Assembly (NCBI GenBank): GCA_023264315.1
Contig: JALQST010000096.1
Span: 1-9,577 of the forward strand
Source of the DNA: Nodosilinea sp. BSH.14
GTDB taxonomy: Bacteria; Cyanobacteriota; Cyanobacteriia; Phormidesmidales; Phormidesmidaceae
Direction: 5' to 3'
DNA: 9,577 nucleotides
Below are positions 1-5,818 of the stretch, piece after piece. Within the stretch, counting starts at the first letter, position 1, and each line of letters opens with the position of its first letter. The notes beneath the pieces are model-generated. The model made no database searches. It was not told the origin of the DNA and saw only the letters and a list, made by a program, of their open reading frames with translations. A program made the position numbers and the translations under genes.

Positions 1-50
1 AAACTGGCGGGCAATTCTTCGGTGCCCACTTCCAGCAAAAATGTCGCCAT
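1..50 (-). CDS. glyS: Glycyl-tRNA synthetase beta subunit, N-terminal fragment (cut by window edge)
   Basis: Reading the minus strand from the ATG at 50-48 gives MATFLLEVGTEELPAS and then the window ends. This is the near-invariant start of bacterial GlyS, the beta subunit of the tetrameric alpha2beta2 glycyl-tRNA synthetase, which charges tRNA-Gly in the cytoplasm. Only 16 full codons are visible, so nothing can be said about the rest of the protein. No purine-rich ribosome binding site is seen before the ATG; the preceding stretch on the minus strand is pyrimidine-rich. The gene is divergent from the DUF6816 gene, with about 260 bp between them. The call rests on the LLEVGTEELP motif alone, which is highly characteristic. 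Confidence 0.9.
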   Translation of the reverse strand, partial: MATFLLEVGTEELPAS

Positions 51-313
51 AGGAAAAGAAAAAATAAACCGTGGATCGCCGTGCTGCGCCCAGGGACGGA
101 TCGCCTCGCTAGGCCGTGATTTTACAGCTTTACCAGTCTACCAAGACTCGTCGCCGTGCTTGGTGGATTTGTACAGGGGGAATCGGGAGTTGGGAACCGT
201 GTAGGGGTCATCTGCGAAGCAATGTACTACCCTGCTACGTGTAGTCGAACCCTAGACCCCGAAACGGGCAGGGTAGAATGCAGCAAACCCTGTCCTTATT
301 TTGTGCCTGTCCC
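51..313. promoter_or_regulatory. Divergent intergenic region between glyS and the DUF6816 gene
   Basis: No gene is supported here; the short reading frames look like noise. It must carry the promoters of both flanking genes. On the plus strand a TAGAAT hexamer at 274-279 could be a -10 element for the DUF6816 gene, but no good -35 lies 16-18 bp before it. On the minus strand a TAAAAT at about 123-118 could serve glyS, again with a poor -35. A perfect 9-bp inverted repeat (227-235 with 268-276) has its right arm overlapping the TAGAAT. A small 5-bp hairpin lies at 135-148. All assignments are by eye and weak. Confidence 0.4.
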
Positions 314-481
314 ATGCCTCGCACCCTGCGTATTTTGATTCGCCGCCGCCTGTCTTGGCTGGTGTTGCTGCTGACGGTGTGGCTGTTGTGCAGTGGCGAG
401 GCCTTGGCCCTAACCCTTGTCAGATCGGTTCCAAAGTTTTCCAAACTGGGAAAAACTTCCCCTCCCAGCCGCCAAGGGTGA
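314..481 (+). other. Signal-peptide-coding segment of the DUF6816 gene, out of frame with the rest
   Basis: From the ATG at 314 this frame encodes a textbook export signal: a basic start (MPRTLRILIRRR), a hydrophobic core (LSWLVLLLTVWLLC) and a signal peptidase I-like SGEALA ending near 409. The frame then continues as unrelated residues to a stop at 479-481. The mature DUF6816 sequence starts at about 417 in the next frame. Removing one base from the CCCTT run at 414-418 would join the two as ...ALALTL-SDRFQSFPNW, the layout expected for this family. An in-frame ATG at 278, preceded by AGGG, is an alternative start. This is therefore read as the 5' part of the following gene, not as a separate gene. 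Confidence 0.7.
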
Positions 482-1106
482 TTTGACCTACCCCGACTGG
501 ATGGCAGGCACCTGGGAACTAAGCAGCACCCTGGTAGATTTGGCTGCCCCCCTTGCCCCAGATATTGTCACCCCTGGCTTTGAGAGCAACCAGGCCATGG
601 TGGATCAGCCCGTCACCTGCGTGGTGCGGTTTGTGGACGCACCCACCTTCCTGGGCGGATTCTTCCCACGGGTGCTCAGCCAGGGCGATATTGTGGCGGA
701 TCGCGCCTTCAATGGGCTCAACCTGGCCCAGGCTTACCTGGGGACATCGGCGATCAAGGCGGTCAAAGTTGACCCCAACAATCCCAATCGCCAAATCACC
801 CTACTCGCTCAAGGTCAACAGATCGAATCCACCGTCACCGCCCGCACAACAGAATCCCCCCAGGAAGATCGCTTCATCACCGCCGAGCGATTCCAGCAGG
901 TGTTTCGCGGCACGGCAGTGCCCTACCTCAACGAGGTCGAAACCACAACGGACTACTGGAACCTCGGCGATCACATTGAGGCGGACCAAGTCACAGCCGT
1001 TTACCTCTCGCCCCAGGATGCCGACTTTCTCTCCGCCCTCGGCCAACCCGTAGCCCTTTACCGCTATCGGTTATCCCTCGTTCCCCATCCCGCAGACCTG
1101 CGGTAG
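417..1106 (+). CDS. DUF6816 family exported protein, mature part (apparent frameshift at the 5' end)
   Basis: This frame encodes a conserved cyanobacterial protein of unknown function. Recognisable family blocks are GDLTYPDWMAGTW (residues 21-33), STLVDLAAPLAPDIVTPGFE (37-56), EVETTTDYW (173-181) and the C-terminal LGQPVALYRYRLSL (208-221). The family normally has a signal peptide and is taken to act in the lumen or periplasm. Here the frame opens with TTG at 417 and has an in-frame stop at 411-413, while a good signal peptide sits one frame away at 314-409. As it stands the gene would make either an unexported protein from TTG 417, which has no close ribosome binding site, or nothing useful without a frameshift. 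Beyond this joint the reading frame is intact and family-like, so the break is either recent, an assembly error, or bypassed. It is convergent with the comFB-like gene, 37 bp away. Confidence 0.75.
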   Translation: MSDRFQSFPNWEKLPLPAAKGDLTYPDWMAGTWELSSTLVDLAAPLAPDIVTPGFESNQAMVDQPVTCVVRFVDAPTFLGGFFPRVLSQGDIVADRAFNGLNLAQAYLGTSAIKAVKVDPNNPNRQITLLAQGQQIESTVTARTTESPQEDRFITAERFQQVFRGTAVPYLNEVETTTDYWNLGDHIEADQVTAVYLSPQDADFLSALGQPVALYRYRLSLVPHPADLR

Positions 1107-1143
1107 CTGGGATGAAAGATTGGGGCTGGAGGTGGGGTCAGGC

Positions 1144-1836
1144 CTATTTGTTATAGCGGGGATCGTTCCAGTCAAAGTCTTCGGTATCGGTGCTGGCGCT
1201 AGACTCGGGCTGGCGATGGCGCTTCCTCCAGGCAATGGTGGAGCCGTAGGTGCCGGGACGCCAGTACTGGCGGTCGCTATTGTCGTTGATCGGGAAGGTG
1301 GATGGAATCGACCCCGTTGTCGGGGGGGCGTAGTGGGAGTCACCCGGATTGGGACGATAGCGGGTGCGATGGGAGCTATCCATGTCCGCTGCGGGCGACG
1401 GAGGCATACCGGGGCGACCGTTGGAGACGATATCCTGGAGCCGATGGAGCATACCATCCCAGCCTAAATCCGGCTGCTTGAGCAGATCTCGCAGAGATTC
1501 TAGCACGGTACTTGCTGACTCGTCTTCCTCGATCCGGAGGGGCTCAGAGGAACGCAGGGGATCCACCTGAACCGCCGCTAGGGCTTGGCGGACGGCGCTT
1601 TTAATTTGGTTACGCAGCTCTCGCTTGGCCTTGTCATACTGGTGCTGCCAGCCCTTTTCACTGGAGGCATAGAGCGCTGGCAAGCGGTTCAGGGCATAGG
1701 TTTCAACCTCAATAATCTTGAGGTATTTGATCATCCGAGGGGGCAGATCTCGCATTTGCTGATCAACTTCCTCCGCCACCAACAGTTCCATGACGTTGAT
1801 GTAGGCTCGACGAGGGCTATCGTGTCGATTTTTCAT
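1144..1836 (-). CDS. ComFB-domain protein (late competence development ComFB family)
   Basis: The N-terminal half is a clear cyanobacterial ComFB domain: INVMELLVAEEVDQQM (residues 13-28), LPPRMIKYLKIIEVETYALN (31-50), RLPALYASSEKGWQHQ (51-66) and a helical IKSAVRQALAAVQVDPLR (78-95). The name comes from the Bacillus comF operon. I recall that cyanobacterial ComFB proteins were recently reported as c-di-GMP receptors affecting competence, pili or cell size; the sequence here does not prove that for this protein. Residues 104-140 form a second, mostly helical segment, and residues 141-230 are low-complexity and probably disordered, ending in an acidic-aromatic EDFDWNDPRYNK. The ATG at 1836 has AGAGGATAGG just upstream. 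No competence gene is adjacent. The upstream region contains several inverted repeats, which could mean specific control. Confidence 0.85.
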   Translation of the reverse strand: MKNRHDSPRRAYINVMELLVAEEVDQQMRDLPPRMIKYLKIIEVETYALNRLPALYASSEKGWQHQYDKAKRELRNQIKSAVRQALAAVQVDPLRSSEPLRIEEDESASTVLESLRDLLKQPDLGWDGMLHRLQDIVSNGRPGMPPSPAADMDSSHRTRYRPNPGDSHYAPPTTGSIPSTFPINDNSDRQYWRPGTYGSTIAWRKRHRQPESSASTDTEDFDWNDPRYNK

Positions 1837-1853
1837 TACTTACCTATCCTCTA

Positions 1854-1867
1854 GACGTTTAAACGTC
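1854..1867. promoter_or_regulatory. 14-bp perfect palindrome before comFB (possible operator)
   Basis: GACGTTTAAACGTC is a perfect inverted repeat with no spacer, lying 17 bp upstream of the comFB ATG, directly before its ribosome binding site. Such uninterrupted palindromes are typical dimer-binding sites; as RNA it could also fold back near the ribosome binding site only if it opened a loop. Position and symmetry are seen; function is inferred. Confidence 0.4.
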
Positions 1868-1868
1868 A

Positions 1869-1894
1869 CTCAGGATCCATCTCCGGGATCTGAG
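1869..1894. repeat. Imperfect inverted repeat in the comFB upstream region
   Basis: CTCA (1869-1872) pairs with TGAG (1891-1894), and GATCC (1874-1878) pairs with GGATC (1886-1890), leaving one bulged G and a 7-base loop. A second small hairpin (AGAGC-GCA-GCTCT, 1898-1910) follows at once. Neither has a T-run, so neither looks like an intrinsic terminator. Confidence 0.45.
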
Positions 1895-1943
1895 GATAGA
1901 GCGCAGCTCTCAACGGCTACACTCAGCCTTCAGGATTGATGTA

Positions 1944-1964
1944 GATGGCGCAATGGATGGCGCA
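1944..1964. repeat. 9-bp direct repeat with 12-bp period
   Basis: GATGGCGCA occurs at 1944-1952 and again at 1956-1964, separated by three bases, in non-coding sequence between two divergent genes. The spacing is close to one helical turn, as for tandem binding half-sites. No regulator can be named. Confidence 0.5.
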
Positions 1965-2192
1965 GTCCCTGATCTAGTAGGGAGTGGAGGCAGGACAGGT
2001 AGTGACCAATAGGATCTTGCCCAAGCATGGCCGTTTATCTGCCCAAATGCCGCGACCTGAATCCTTTTATTCTAGACGAATCCTCCCGCGATAGGACGAG
2101 TGGATGCCGCCCCCCTGGACGATGGCTTGGCCCGTGGGGAACCCCCATCTGCCCCGCCATCTGTCGCGATAGGATAGGCAAAAGCACCGACC

Positions 2193-2199
2193 AAGAGGA
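2193..2199 (+). promoter_or_regulatory. Ribosome binding site of the LapA-like gene
   Basis: AAGAGGA lies eight bases before the ATG at 2208. It supports that start over later ones and is among the better Shine-Dalgarno matches in the window. Confidence 0.7.
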
Positions 2200-2207
2200 T
2201 TGGGCCA

Positions 2208-3122
2208 ATGGCGACTACTCGTTGGGTTCTAGGGGGGGGAGCGCTAGGAACGCTGCTGCTTCTGGGCCTCCAAAATTTGTCTCCCAGGTTGCCCCTGGTC
2301 TTGCTGGGTAGCCGCACCTTGGCCCTGCCTCTAGGTCTTTGGCTAGTTTTGGCCATTCTGCTTGGGGCACTCACTACCCTGGTGCTGAATGCCCTCTTAG
2401 GGCCGCCCCGAAGCTCGGGAAAACGCCGTCGCTACCAGTACGAGCCTCAGCCATTCTACGAACCCGCTGCCCCGGAAGAGCCGTCCGAATTTGGCCCCCG
2501 TGGGGCGGGGGCCGACGCCGCCCCCACGGATAGCACCTGGCGCGACTGGACTAACCTGTCATCCCCCAGCCAGCGGGAAAGTTGGGGCACCCAACGATCC
2601 GAACCTCCCCGGCCACCGGTCGCGCCGCCGCCCCCCCGTGCCCCCCAACGGTCTCCCCTAGGCTGGTTTGATCGCCGTTCCGAGGAGACCGGGCCAGACC
2701 CACGGGTGCAGGACTCCCTGCGCGAAATTACCGACGACTGGGATGATGTGGATACCCGTCGCTATCGCCCCGCTGGTGCCAGCCCCGTGGAGGAGAGCCT
2801 AGAGGAAATCACCGAAGGCTGGGACGACCTGGAATCCCTGTCCGAGGGTACAGCGGCCCCCGCCACCCGCCCCTACGATGCTCCCAGTCCCCCCACCCAG
2901 GTCTACCGGGATGGGTCGATCTACGCCTATGGCTACCGTGACCGGGCTGGCACAGGCCAAACCGACCGCATCTATGCGCCTCCCGATGACGCCTATGGTG
3001 GTGGCTACGGGGACGAAGACTACGGGGAAACCGATGCCAGCGCCGCTGACCTCAAGGATGAGGGCGTGGTAGATGCCGATTTCCGGGTCATTATTCCCCC
3101 TGCCCCCAGCGATCCAACCTAG
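2208..3122 (+). CDS. LapA-like (DUF1049-type) membrane protein with acidic proline-rich tail
   Basis: The N-terminus has two hydrophobic segments (residues about 5-21 and 36-64) joined by the short turn QNLSPRLPLVLLGSRTLAL. This is the architecture of LapA/DUF1049 proteins, small inner-membrane proteins linked in E. coli to control of lipopolysaccharide assembly. A basic GKRRR (71-75) after the second segment suggests that the remaining 230 residues are cytoplasmic. That tail is proline-rich and acidic, and probably disordered. It carries a repeated element, SLREITDDWDDVD (170-182) and SLEEITEGWDDLE (197-209), then a Tyr/Gly/Asp-rich stretch (226-275) and a hydrophobic-ended terminus DEGVVDADFRVIIPP (284-298). 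E. coli LapA lacks such a tail. The LapA assignment rests on layout and the QNL...VLLG...LPLGLWLVLAILLGAL pattern, so it is moderate; the function is unknown. Confidence 0.7.
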   Translation: MATTRWVLGGGALGTLLLLGLQNLSPRLPLVLLGSRTLALPLGLWLVLAILLGALTTLVLNALLGPPRSSGKRRRYQYEPQPFYEPAAPEEPSEFGPRGAGADAAPTDSTWRDWTNLSSPSQRESWGTQRSEPPRPPVAPPPPRAPQRSPLGWFDRRSEETGPDPRVQDSLREITDDWDDVDTRRYRPAGASPVEESLEEITEGWDDLESLSEGTAAPATRPYDAPSPPTQVYRDGSIYAYGYRDRAGTGQTDRIYAPPDDAYGGGYGDEDYGETDASAADLKDEGVVDADFRVIIPPAPSDPT

Positions 3123-3139
3123 GCAACAGCAGCGTCCTA

Positions 3140-3151
3140 GGGAAATTTCCC
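3140..3151. repeat. 12-bp palindrome in a convergent intergenic gap
   Basis: GGGAAATTTCCC is a perfect palindrome in the 53-bp gap between the convergent LapA-like and pentapeptide genes. Two CCTAGG copies (3118-3123, 3136-3141) lie just before it. It could help end transcription from both sides, but it has no loop and no T-run, so it is not a standard intrinsic terminator. Confidence 0.35.
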
Positions 3152-3175
3152 GCTCTGATCTAGCTCTGTCCCGCG

Positions 3176-3568
3176 TTAGCGATCCGCCTTCAGCCCCTGC
3201 TGAACGGGGTCAAACCCTGGGGGAAAGTGGGTTTCCTGGGGGGCATAGTCGGCTTGGTGAAACTGGGCGGCGGTGATGGTAGCAGTGCGGAGGTCGGTGC
3301 CAATCAGCATGGCCCCGCGCAGGTCGGCCTCCGTCAGGTTGGCCTCCGCCAGGTTCGCGTAGCTCAGATCCGCCCCGCGCAGGTTGCAACCCCCGAGGTT
3401 TGCGCCGCTCAAGTCGGCATAGCTGAAATCACCGCCCTTGAGGTCGGCCCCAGAGAGGTCGGTGTCGGCTAAAACAACGTATTCAAAATTGCGCTGACCA
3501 GCGGCGTAGGCCGTCAGCAAGTCCGCTGCTGTGGCAATTTGGGAAACAGGTACCAATGGAGTCGTCAT
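3176..3568 (-). CDS. Small pentapeptide-repeat protein
   Basis: The protein is mostly consecutive A(D/N)LXX pentapeptides, roughly from FEYVVLADTDLSGADLKG to AMLIGTDLRTATITAAQF. This should fold as a short right-handed quadrilateral beta-helix. The N-terminal 25 residues (TAADLLTAYAAGQRNFEYV) are a helical cap typical of cyanobacterial members, and the C-terminus ends in THFPPGFDPVQQGL, a tail often seen in these proteins. There is no signal peptide or membrane segment, so it is probably cytoplasmic. Cyanobacteria carry many such proteins, most without a known role; the repeats alone do not show gyrase or other target binding. I prefer ATG 3568 with GAGAG upstream; a GTG at 3583 would add five residues. 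It lies 103 bp downstream of murQ on the same strand and could be read through from it. Confidence 0.85.
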   Translation of the reverse strand: MTTPLVPVSQIATAADLLTAYAAGQRNFEYVVLADTDLSGADLKGGDFSYADLSGANLGGCNLRGADLSYANLAEANLTEADLRGAMLIGTDLRTATITAAQFHQADYAPQETHFPPGFDPVQQGLKADR

Positions 3569-3671
3569 GGCAGGTTCTCTCACTCGCCCCTTTAGCTTAG
3601 GAGGTCTAGGGCCACCTGCATCAAGGTCTTAACTATCCGTTGAGGGGCCATCGGGCTATACACAGGGTGGG

Positions 3672-4622
3672 CTAAGGCTGTGGCGTTGATTTCCCCACCG
3701 CTGCCAGGGCCAGTCGGATCTGTCCCTGGTGAGCTGTGAGGTGCCGTTGGGCAGTGTCGGCATCGATCTGGCCGAGGTGCATCATCAGGGCTAGCTTCAC
3801 CTGTTGGCCGCTGCGATCTAGGAGGTCGGCGGCGGCGGCGCGGTCGAGATCCGTGAGGTCGCAGAGGATCCGCAGGGCGCGATCGCGCAGTTTGCTATTG
3901 GTAACGGCCACATCCACCATACGATTGCCGTAGACCTTGCCCAGGCGCACCATAGCCCCAGTAGAGAGAATATTGAGGGCCATTTTGGTGACGGTGCCCG
4001 CCTTCAGCCGGGTGGATCCGGCCAGCAGTTCTGGCCCTGTCAGGAGGCGAATGTCGATATCCACCTCGGCGGGGGCTTGGTCGGCGGGAACGCAGGCGAT
4101 GAAAATGGTTTTAGCCCCTCGCTGGCGGGCGGCGTGGAGGGCTCCCTTCACGTAGGGGGTGGTGCCCCCGGCGGTGATGCCCACCACCACATTCAGGGCG
4201 CTGACCTGGCGATCCGCCATGGCGGCCTCGCCGTCTTCAAAAATGTCCTCGAGTCCTTCGGAACTTTTGACCAGGGCGGCTGGGCCTCCGGCCAAAATAC
4301 CTTGCACCAGATCCGGCGGCGTGCAAAAGGTGGGCGGACATTCCGCCGCATCCAGCACGCCCAACCGTCCGCTGGTGCCCGCACCGACATAGTACAGTTT
4401 GCCCCCCTGATGCAGGGCCGTGGTGATCACCTCAATGGCCTGGGCGAGGGGTTCGCGGGCGGCGGCAATGGCGGCCACGGTGCGCTGATCCTCCTGGTTA
4501 AACAAGTCCACCAATTCCAGCGGGCTGAGCTGATCCAACTGGGCACTGCGGGGGTTGGCCTGTTCGGTGAGCAAATGCCCCCGGTCGGCGGGGTTGGAGG
4601 CAGGGGAGACAAAGGTAGACAT
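3672..4622 (-). CDS. murQ: N-acetylmuramic acid 6-phosphate etherase
   Basis: MurQ cleaves the lactyl ether of MurNAc 6-phosphate to give GlcNAc 6-phosphate and D-lactate, a cytoplasmic step in recycling cell-wall sugars. The 316-residue length is normal. Diagnostic blocks are RGHLLTEQANPRS (14-26), the SIS-domain phosphosugar loop YYVGAGTSGRLGVLDAAECPPTF (77-99) and GITAGGTTPYVKGAL (148-162). Later blocks are TVTKMALNILSTGAMVRLGKVYGNRMVDV and the C-terminal helical part (LALMMHLGQIDADTAQRHLT). The two glutamates known to be catalytic in E. coli correspond to E94 (AEC) and E122 (SEGLED), both present, so the enzyme should be active. The usual partner anmK is not in the window. The ATG at 4622 has no clear Shine-Dalgarno; TATATT at 4634-4629 on the minus strand lies only six bases upstream. 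Confidence 0.97.
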   Translation of the reverse strand: MSTFVSPASNPADRGHLLTEQANPRSAQLDQLSPLELVDLFNQEDQRTVAAIAAAREPLAQAIEVITTALHQGGKLYYVGAGTSGRLGVLDAAECPPTFCTPPDLVQGILAGGPAALVKSSEGLEDIFEDGEAAMADRQVSALNVVVGITAGGTTPYVKGALHAARQRGAKTIFIACVPADQAPAEVDIDIRLLTGPELLAGSTRLKAGTVTKMALNILSTGAMVRLGKVYGNRMVDVAVTNSKLRDRALRILCDLTDLDRAAAADLLDRSGQQVKLALMMHLGQIDADTAQRHLTAHQGQIRLALAAVGKSTPQP

Positions 4623-4871
4623 GACGCCAATATAGGAAACAACACCAGGGTGCAGCCGAGCCAGTTCCGCCTTGCCCGCACCGTTAAAAGTCTACGGCCT
4701 CTAGGGGTCAGATGGCCCCCAGCCAACGGGCGACTCTAGACCCCACCCAGCGCCTCACCCAACACCGAGACTGTGAGCCCCATTCCCTTTTCTGCTTAGA
4801 ATAATGGGATGTGAACCCGGCGTTCAACCGTCCGGCCTGTTTGCCGGTCTGCCAAGCTTGTTTCCCCTGGG
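4623..4871. promoter_or_regulatory. Divergent promoter region, murQ / DUF502-nusB
   Basis: No gene is supported in these 249 bp. On the plus strand TAGAAT at 4797-4802 is a plausible -10 for DUF502-nusB, with only a weak -35 candidate near 4771-4776. On the minus strand TATATT (4634-4629) is so close to the murQ ATG that a transcript from it would have little or no leader. TAGGGGTCA (4702-4710) and CTAGACCCC (4736-4744), whose GGGGTC/GACCCC cores are inverted repeats, also both occur upstream of the DUF6816 gene. Confidence 0.4.
4797..4802 (+). promoter_or_regulatory. Candidate -10 element for DUF502-nusB
   Basis: TAGAAT differs from the sigma-70-type TATAAT consensus at one base and lies 70 bp before the DUF502 ATG. 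The region 17 bp upstream does not match TTGACA well, so this is a weak call by eye. Confidence 0.35.
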
Positions 4872-5747
4872 ATGATGGGTCTCGACGGTTTTCCAGCCCT
4901 TGACACCCCATCCCGTTCTGACCGCCACGAGTTGCCCGTGCTGCAAAAGCTCAAACAAGACCTCAAAAATGATTTGATTGCCGGATTGCTGGTGGTCATT
5001 CCCCTGGCCACCACGATTTGGCTTACCATCACCATCGCCAACTGGGTGGTTCGGCTGCTGACCCGCTACCCCAGGCAGTTTGCCCCCTTTGAGGGGCTGC
5101 ATCCGCTTCTGGTAGACCTGATCAACCTCAGTATTGGGCTGACGGTGCCCCTGTCGGCCATTCTGCTGATTGGGCTGATGGCCCGGAACATTGCGGGGCG
5201 CTGGCTGCTGGACTTGGGCGAACGCACGGTGCAGTCGATCCCCTTGGCAGGGTCGGTCTACAAAACCCTGCAACAGCTTTTACAGACGGTGTTTCAGGAT
5301 TCTAAAACCCGGTTTCGGCGAGTGGTGCTGGTGGAATATCCCCGCAAGGGCATCTGGGCCATTGCCTTTGTCACTGGGGCCATGAGTGCCGCCACTGCCA
5401 CCACCCCCAAAATGTTGAGCGTGTTTGTGCCCACCACCCCCAACCCCACCAGCGGCTGGTATGCCGTGGTGCCCGAAACCGACGTGATCAACCTCGCCAT
5501 TTCCATCGAAGACGCCTTTAAGGTGCTGCTCTCCGGCGGCATTGTTGGCCCCAACCTGGCGGCGGCGGTGCCCCCGGATCGTATTCCATCCCTGGCCATG
5601 CCCGCCCTCGAGTCCGAAGAGACGGCGGTCGCTCCCCTATCCCTGGGGCAGGTCGATCCAACGGTGGCCGAGGTTGGTCAACAGCTTTCGGTTTTCCCTA
5701 TCGCAGAATCCCAACTCTCTAGCGTGCCCCTAGACGAAGATTGCTAA
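4872..5747 (+). CDS. DUF502 family membrane protein
   Basis: This is a conserved membrane protein of the DUF502 family, found across cyanobacteria and related to plant COV/LCV (CONTINUOUS VASCULAR RING) proteins. Its molecular role is not established. Two membrane segments are visible at about residues 35-61 (DLIAGLLVVIPLATTIWLTI) and 79-103. They are followed by a soluble domain with family blocks IPLAGSVYKTLQQLL (123-137), FRRVVLVEYPRKGIWAIAFVTG (148-169), FVPTTPNPTSGWY (185-197) and VINLAISIEDAFKVLLSGGIV (205-225). Residues about 235-291 form an acidic low-complexity extension ending in a lone Cys. ATG 4872 is the first of two adjacent ATGs, and neither has a strong Shine-Dalgarno. nusB follows on the same strand 101 bp later, an arrangement common in cyanobacteria. 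Confidence 0.9.
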   Translation: MMGLDGFPALDTPSRSDRHELPVLQKLKQDLKNDLIAGLLVVIPLATTIWLTITIANWVVRLLTRYPRQFAPFEGLHPLLVDLINLSIGLTVPLSAILLIGLMARNIAGRWLLDLGERTVQSIPLAGSVYKTLQQLLQTVFQDSKTRFRRVVLVEYPRKGIWAIAFVTGAMSAATATTPKMLSVFVPTTPNPTSGWYAVVPETDVINLAISIEDAFKVLLSGGIVGPNLAAAVPPDRIPSLAMPALESEETAVAPLSLGQVDPTVAEVGQQLSVFPIAESQLSSVPLDEDC

Positions 5748-5818
5748 GATAGCAAAGCTGTACTCAGTCTTGAGCTCTGCCGGAAACCCTGTTTCGGTAA
5801 TGGCCGACCCTAGGCTGG

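Larger units (their letters stand above)
1837..2207. promoter_or_regulatory. Divergent intergenic region between comFB-like and LapA-like genes, rich in repeats
   Basis: This is 371 bp without a supportable gene; short frames here have no protein-like composition. Going outward from comFB it holds: a 14-bp perfect palindrome at 1854-1867; an imperfect 9-bp-stem hairpin at 1869-1894; a 5-bp-stem hairpin at 1898-1910; a 9-bp direct repeat GATGGCGCA at 1944-1952 and 1956-1964; and two copies of CGCGATAGGA at 2087-2096 and 2165-2174. I found no convincing -35/-10 pair on either strand. Its length and structure suggest it carries regulatory signals or a structured leader for comFB, but no known riboswitch pattern was recognised. 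Confidence 0.45.

Noticed and set aside
76..160. TCGCCGTGCT repeated at 76-85 and 151-160
   Set aside because: The flanks differ completely and the sequence has no symmetry; a 10-bp coincidence is not enough.
238..256. tRNA T-arm-like GGTTCGACTAC on the minus strand
   Set aside because: The flanking bases do not form a T stem and no acceptor, D or anticodon arms are found around it.
1842..2010. c-di-GMP riboswitch before comFB
   Set aside because: Tempting because ComFB proteins may bind c-di-GMP, but no GEMM-I/II consensus segments were recognisable on the minus strand.
2027..2311. Possible small gene (94 residues) upstream of the LapA-like gene
   Set aside because: It runs into the LapA-like gene in another frame and has no ribosome binding site, domain or protein-like composition.
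3135..3155. Intrinsic terminator between the LapA-like and pentapeptide genes
   Set aside because: The palindrome is AT-centred without a loop or a following T-run, so it was recorded as a repeat only.
3879..3886. HIP1 palindrome GCGATCGC
   Set aside because: Only one copy was noticed, inside murQ; it is a common cyanobacterial octamer and a single occurrence carries no information.
4077..4739. 220-residue open frame on the plus strand opposite murQ
   Set aside because: It is antisense to an unmistakable murQ and has Gly/His-rich noise composition with no domain; it is a GC-rich shadow frame.
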